DNA of 64,000 nt from Shinisaurus crocodilurus (Eukaryota > Chordata > Lepidosauria > Squamata > Shinisauridae). The notes below the pieces were generated by a model, which saw nothing but the letters and a program-made list of their open reading frames with translations, did no database searches and was not told the origin of the DNA. The position numbers and the translations under genes are program-made. Shown piece after piece: positions 10,850 through 64,000 of this stretch (position 1 is its first letter; every line of letters starts with the position of its first letter). The stretch is from the NCBI GenBank assembly GCA_021292165.1, contig CM037879.1, positions 264,003,921-264,067,920 of the forward strand, written 5' to 3'.

Positions 10850-11330
10850 CATGGCTTTTTAGCTGTGTGGGGTCCTGCAAGGTTACATCTTATCCTTCAT
10901 GCTTTTTAACATCTCTGTGAAGCCACTGAGTGAGGTCAGCTGGGGATTTGGAGTGAGATGTCATCAGTATGCAACTTGGCTCTATTTCTCTATGTCATCA
11001 GAATCAGGTGAGGGTGTGGAAGTGTTGAACCTCTGGACTGGATGAGGGCCAATAAACTGAAGCTGAATCCTGACAAGATGATGGAGGTACTATGAGTTGG
11101 TGCTTCCTGGATCCTGGAAGTTGGTGCATTATGTGTTCTGGACACTCCCTCAGAAGGAGCAGGTGCACATTTGGGGATACTCCTTTAAATAGCCAGACCT
11201 GTGCAACTGCAGAGGTTCGCAGTTGCGCGAGTGTGAAAATTTGAAGCCTCTGTTGGGAGGCACATTGGCAATCTGTACATCGCCCAGGGTGGCCGATAAA
11301 TAAATGTAAATAAATAAATAAATCTGTCAA
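10850..11330 (+). mobile_element. L2-like LINE fragment
   Basis: Decayed RT codons correspond to LQG.ILSFMLFNI.VKPLSEV near 10870-10930 and ANKLKLNPDKMMEV near 11050-11090. The 3' end has ACATCGCCCAGGGTGGCCG and an ATAAATAAATAAAT tail. It is the same family as 7190-7880. Confidence 0.7.
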
Positions 11331-11703
11331 GAGAAAGCAAAAGGCACCAGTGAACTTTGCTTGCGAAAAGGGGGTGGTGTGATTTACACCCCCTTCGCGG
11401 GAAGATCCTCATCTTTTCTTTCTTTGCCCTGACAGTGCTCAGTGTGATGCACATTTCCCACTTTTTCCTGAGACTCTAGGTGCTCAGGAGAGTGCAAAAA
11501 TGCTCCCCCACTTTTTTGGTGACTTTTGACAGCTGCCAAGAGAAACCAAAGGGGGGAAAGCCTATTTCAAGCATCTTTGGGGCAATGTCCAGAGTTGGTA
11601 TCTGCTGTACCTTGGCAGGAGGTACCCCTCAGGACACTGCCCCAGCTGAGGCTTCAAATTCCCACACTCGCACAACTGCGAACATCTTTAGTTGTGTAGG
11701 TGC

Positions 11704-11704
<1 letters not shown>

Positions 11705-11740
<36 letters not shown>

Positions 11741-11783
11741 TTGCACACATTTTGTGCACACACACACACACACACACACACAC
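11705..11783. repeat. Microsatellites (AAT)n and (AC)n
   Basis: A pure (AAT) run occupies 11705-11740 and an (AC) run 11756-11783, separated by a short unique spacer. Confidence 0.95.
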
Positions 11784-11792
11784 TATATATAT

Positions 11793-12790
11793 CTGCCAGC
11801 CACTGACAGTCCCTTGAAGGGGCTGTCAGTGGCTGTTTATCTGGGGAGGGGGGAGAGTTTAATGTGAAAAAGCCGCAGGGAGCTGAAAACAGCTCTTGAT
11901 CAAAGCAAGGAGGGCAGCAAGCCAGTGCCAGCTACCCCCAACTGCGGCTTGGGGACTTGTATGGTTGCTAGCACTGGAAGGGGCCAGGGCAAGCTTGGGA
12001 AGTGTAGCACGGGTTTTTGCCGCTCTTGTCAAGCGAGTCACTGGCTGTTAGACTTTACCCATGGTGGGATTGGTCATCCGGGTTTGGATGACATGACAAC
12101 CCACCGTGGGTAAAACAAACCCTACAACAGGCCATGGAATCTCAGGGTGACTTGTTCGAAAAAATAACTAGCCACTGTGGTTAAACCAGGCTGGGTTCAG
12201 ATGACACAACAACCAACCATGGCTCACTGCCCATGGTGGGTTGTCGTGTCATGTGAACCAGGTCCTTGAGTGCACAATTTTTTTAAAAAAGTCTGCCAGC
12301 CACCGTCAGCCCCTCCAAGGTGCCGCTTGGGCACTCTGAGGAGGCTGTCAGTTGCTGTCAAAATGGGGATTGTGAAAGCTGGCTTTTTTTGTGATCTTCG
12401 TGGGGGAGGTAAATGGGGGGAAAGCTGCAGTGAACCGAAAATGGCTTGCAATCACAGTGGGGAGGGCAGCAAGCCAGTGCATCCAAGTGCCGCTTGGGCA
12501 CTTGTGGGGTGGCTGGCACTGGCGGGTGTCCAGGCACCCTCCACAAGAGTGGCAAGGGTTCTTTGCTGCTCTTGCCAAGTGGCTCTGTAGCCAATTCCCA
12601 CGATGGGAATCGGATGACACAGCAACCCATCGTGCGTACAACAGCCCCAACTACAACCCATGGGTTGTCAAGGTGGCTTGTTGCCCTCAAAGAAGGCACC
12701 CAGTGGCGGGAACTGGTTTGGCTTTGTACAACATGACAACTCGTTGTGAGTAGCAACCCCAGATGGGTTGTTTTGTGCCCTGCAAACCCA
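11793..12790. repeat. Diverged tandem duplication of a P2-type element
   Basis: Two consecutive blocks of about 490 bp share the same order of landmarks. These are CTGCCAGCCAC.G (11791 and 12293), GAGGGCAGCAAGCCAGTGC (11907 and 12461), the GCTGGCACTGG / GCTAGCACTGG module, TTGC.GCTCTTG.CAAG (about 12017 and 12569), then GATGACA.G.CAACCCA motifs. Divergence is substantial, so the duplication is old, or two relatives inserted side by side. Confidence 0.6.
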
Positions 12791-13256
12791 GTCTCTGTCA
12801 GTTAGTCATGCTCTGGTCTAGGCTGTGCTGTAATAAGGCTGCTGCTCACTTAAGACTTTGGCTCATCTGCCTGATTCATAACTTTTAAAACAGACTCTCT
12901 GGGAGCATGTATGCTCTCTGACCCCACATGTAAACAAAAATACTAGAATGATATTCTACATACAGGTTGCTCACTAATTCCTATAGTCTCTCTCTCTCTC
13001 ATACACACATGCGTGCACACGTTCCCTTAAGTGTGTAACTATGTGCTGGTGTGTGTGTGTGTGTATGACCGTGACCTATGCCTTTGCTAAAATTCCAGGG
13101 CAGGCCGCTCTTTAGCTTTCAGTCACGGGACTGTGAGGAAACCCGACAAACACATGACTGCGGTCTGGGCAGAACTTGCTTAGAGCCAGGCCGAGTCCCT
13201 TCCGTTCCCGCAGAAGGCGTCGCTGACTGGCTGGCTGGCTGGCCGGCCCGAGCAGG

Positions 13257-13290
13257 CCTGTAGGTGGCGCCAAGCCCCCGTAGGTGGCGC
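13257..13290 (+). promoter_or_regulatory. Two tandem CTCF-like motifs
   Basis: CCTGTAGGTGGCGC (13257-13270) and CCCGTAGGTGGCGC (13277-13290) each match 13 of 14 positions of the CTCF core consensus CCASYAGRKGGCRS. They are 20 bp apart in the same orientation, in the GNPTAB promoter. Binding is inferred. Confidence 0.5.
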
Positions 13291-13307
13291 CGTCGAGCCC
13301 GCCCGTT

Positions 13308-13316
13308 CCCGGAAGC
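13308..13316 (+). promoter_or_regulatory. ETS/GABP-like site
   Basis: CCCGGAAGC matches the ETS-family core CCGGAAG. It lies 125 bp upstream of the GNPTAB start codon inside the CpG-rich region. Confidence 0.45.
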
Positions 13317-13329
13317 AGCGGCCTCTGCG

Positions 13330-13350
13330 ATGCGCCGGGCTGCAGGGTAA
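13330..13350 (+). other. Candidate uORF 1
   Basis: ATG followed by five codons and TAA in the presumed 5' UTR of GNPTAB. It counts only if transcription starts upstream of it. Confidence 0.35.
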
Positions 13351-13423
13351 GGCGGCGGCGGTGGCTGGGATTGGTCTGCGGCCGCTTGCGAAGAAGGCGG
13401 CACCGGCGGGCTGCTGTAAGGTG

Positions 13424-13440
13424 ATGGTGGCCAGCGGGCC

Positions 13441-13450
<10 letters not shown>
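13424..13450 (+). other. Candidate uORF 2 overlapping the GNPTAB start
   Basis: ATG at 13424 has G at -3 and G at +4, a good Kozak context. It runs eight codons out of frame and stops at TGA 13448-13450, eight bases into the GNPTAB start. The GNPTAB ATG has G at -3 but C at +4. Confidence 0.45.
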
Positions 13451-62756
<49,306 letters not shown>

Positions 62757-63109
62757 GTAAGGAGTTGTTACAAACGTGTTTGAAATCTCCCTTCTTCTTC
62801 GTGGTCTCTGTGCATCATACATATGGGCTCTGCGCCTGCATGGAACCTCTTTTGGGAAACTTCTCTAGATGAGGAATTTAGGCGGGAATCCTTCCCCTTT
62901 CTCACTGAGTGTGCTCCTAACAGGTTCCCGCCTTTTCCCTCAGTTCCTCTTCGACCACCATTGTGGCTGGACCTCTGAGGGACTTCTCTCTCGTTTACTC
63001 AACAGTTCTGTTTTATTCTGTCCTCTTCTCACTTCTGTCATTCTTCCTCTCTCTTTTAACTTTGTGTGTGTGTGTGTGTGTGTGCAGTTATTTTTTGTTT
63101 GTCTCTTCA

Positions 63110-63725
63110 ATCGGTTAGATTGTGGAGATCTATCCGGAATGGATGCCCCTCAAGGCCCCGTTCCTCAAGTGTGGCAGTAAATTGCCCCCAACCAACGGGC
63201 ATTCTCTCTACTTGCTTTGTCTTGGGGAAGGGCATGTAGTGGATACATGCCCTCACTGTCAAGCCTTTACTAAGCAGGCCAGTAGGAACCGCTGGGATCA
63301 GTTATGGGCTGTGCTGTGGCAGAAGGCTCTAGGGGCGGTGGACGCACCTAGACCTTCTACGTAGATGTCTACAACTTCACACTTGGTTGCCTGGCCAGTC
63401 TCTCCTATCCAGATGGTCCTGGTTTCAGATCCTCTGACTCCAGGCTGCTCTCTGTCAATCTCGACAGCTAAAAAACCTTCCAAGAAAGCCCAGTCATCCA
63501 AATCAGAGTCAGTGCCGAGGAAGAGGAAGAAGGACGCCTAGAGGCACTCTCCTAAAGCGAAAGCATCAATTTCGCAATCTTCACCTCCAGCGGCTCAGCC
63601 AGTGCCCTCAATACCAAGGCAATCATCGGTCCCGACGGTCTCTGTATCGGAGGGAGAGATTCAGGGCCCTTCTCCTGTCTCGAATAGAGCACGGTCCCAA
63701 GAGCGTGCTTCCCCGCCAGGCTCAG
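63110..63725 (+). mobile_element. DIRS-type retrotransposon gag-like fragment
   Basis: From 63122 the frame reads FLKCGSKLPPTNGHSLYLLC, then LGEGHVVDTCPHCQAFTKQA, like the zinc-binding CLGE.H....CP.C..FTKQAR motif of DIRS-like gag proteins (often annotated in reptiles as lamina-associated polypeptide 2-like). The same frame continues with basic, serine/proline-rich sequence after TAG stops at 63362 and 63539. A (TG)n run (63064-63085) precedes it. Confidence 0.6.
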
Positions 63726-63812
63726 GTAGATGATGATGATGATGATGATAGATTCCTGCATTGAGCAGGGTATTGAACTTGATGACCTCTAAGCTTCCTT
63801 CCATCTCTAAAT
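63726..63812 (+). mobile_element. (GAT)n and CR1 3' end
   Basis: GATGATGATGATGATGAT (63730-63748), then GATTCCTGCATTGAGCAGGG and CTTCCTTCCATCTCTAA. Confidence 0.75.
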
Positions 63813-63821
63813 TTCCATGAT

Positions 63822-64000
63822 TCTGGTTGTTTCATTTATTAGATTTCTATACCACCCAATAGCCAAAGCTCTCAGGGCAGTTTACAAAGATTAAAACCTT
63901 TAAAATACATTATAAAAGCCATATACATATGAAAATATAAACATACAACACACACAGAGAGACATATACGGTATCTAAAACAATTCTAAAGAATCAATAG
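63822..64000 (-). mobile_element. LINE 3' UTR fragment
   Basis: TTTATTAGATTTCTATACCA, CCCAATAGCCAAAGCTCTC, then AT-rich sequence with TTTAAAATACATTATAAAAG; similar to the fragment at 22575-22950. Runs off the window. Confidence 0.45.

Larger units (their letters stand above)
13130..13440 (+). promoter_or_regulatory. GNPTAB: GNPTAB CpG-rich promoter / 5' UTR
   Basis: GC- and CpG-rich DNA runs directly into the GNPTAB start codon. There is no TATA box, as expected for a housekeeping gene. It holds two tandem CTCF-like motifs (13257-13290), an ETS-like CCCGGAAGC (13308-13316) and two upstream ATGs. The TSS is not determinable here, but the ETS site about 130 bp before the ATG and the CpG density suggest it lies around 13300-13400. 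Confidence 0.7.

Noticed and set aside
11480..11806. 108-codon frame with an asparagine run
   Set aside because: The run is the (AAT)n microsatellite; the frame has no family motif.
1..13000. DRAM1, the upstream neighbour of GNPTAB in human
   Set aside because: No frame on either strand resembles its first exon; it probably lies further upstream.

Overview
The window is a piece of vertebrate nuclear genome, most likely from a squamate reptile. The repeat content points there: many CR1-type LINE tails ending in TTCTTATG or TTCTATG octamers, L2-like, Ingi/RTE-like and DIRS fragments, two families of tRNA-derived SINE, MIR-like pieces, a 5S-rRNA-headed SINE, Tigger/pogo MITEs and many palindromic 'snap-back' elements. 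No prokaryotic features, CRISPR arrays or operons are present.

The one clearly functional gene is GNPTAB on the + strand. It encodes the alpha/beta precursor of Golgi GlcNAc-1-phosphotransferase, which starts the mannose-6-phosphate tag on lysosomal hydrolases. I can place 16 consecutive coding exons from the start codon at 13441 to 62756. Every junction has GT/AG ends and compatible phase, with no in-frame stop, giving 1094 codons. They cover the N-terminal signal anchor, the Stealth-type catalytic blocks, two LNR/Notch modules, the long exon 13 spacer, the site-1-protease motif RQLK|D and the EF-hand. The C-terminal exons, including the second membrane anchor, lie beyond the window.

Layout: 1-3317 is the 3' two thirds of a decayed APE-type LINE. 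3318-4992 holds further repeat pieces. 5050-5766 is a GC-rich stretch ending in a SNED1-like first coding exon that looks broken. 5840-13100 is dense nested repeats. 13130-13620 is the GNPTAB CpG-rich promoter and exon 1, with two tandem CTCF-like motifs, an ETS-like site and two upstream ATGs. From 13558 on, repeat-rich introns separate the exons; introns 2 (12.1 kb) and 7 (10.2 kb) are the largest. The last kilobase carries a DIRS-like gag fragment and LINE tails.

I found no new multi-gene system. The points most worth a second look are a 35-bp tandem duplication that doubles the exon 10 splice donor, the tandem CTCF-like motifs and overlapping uORF at the promoter, the 5S-rRNA/CR1 chimeric SINE, a large inverted repeat with decayed hammerhead-ribozyme-like cores, a 160-bp duplicated block in intron 2, and the orphan SNED1-like exon.
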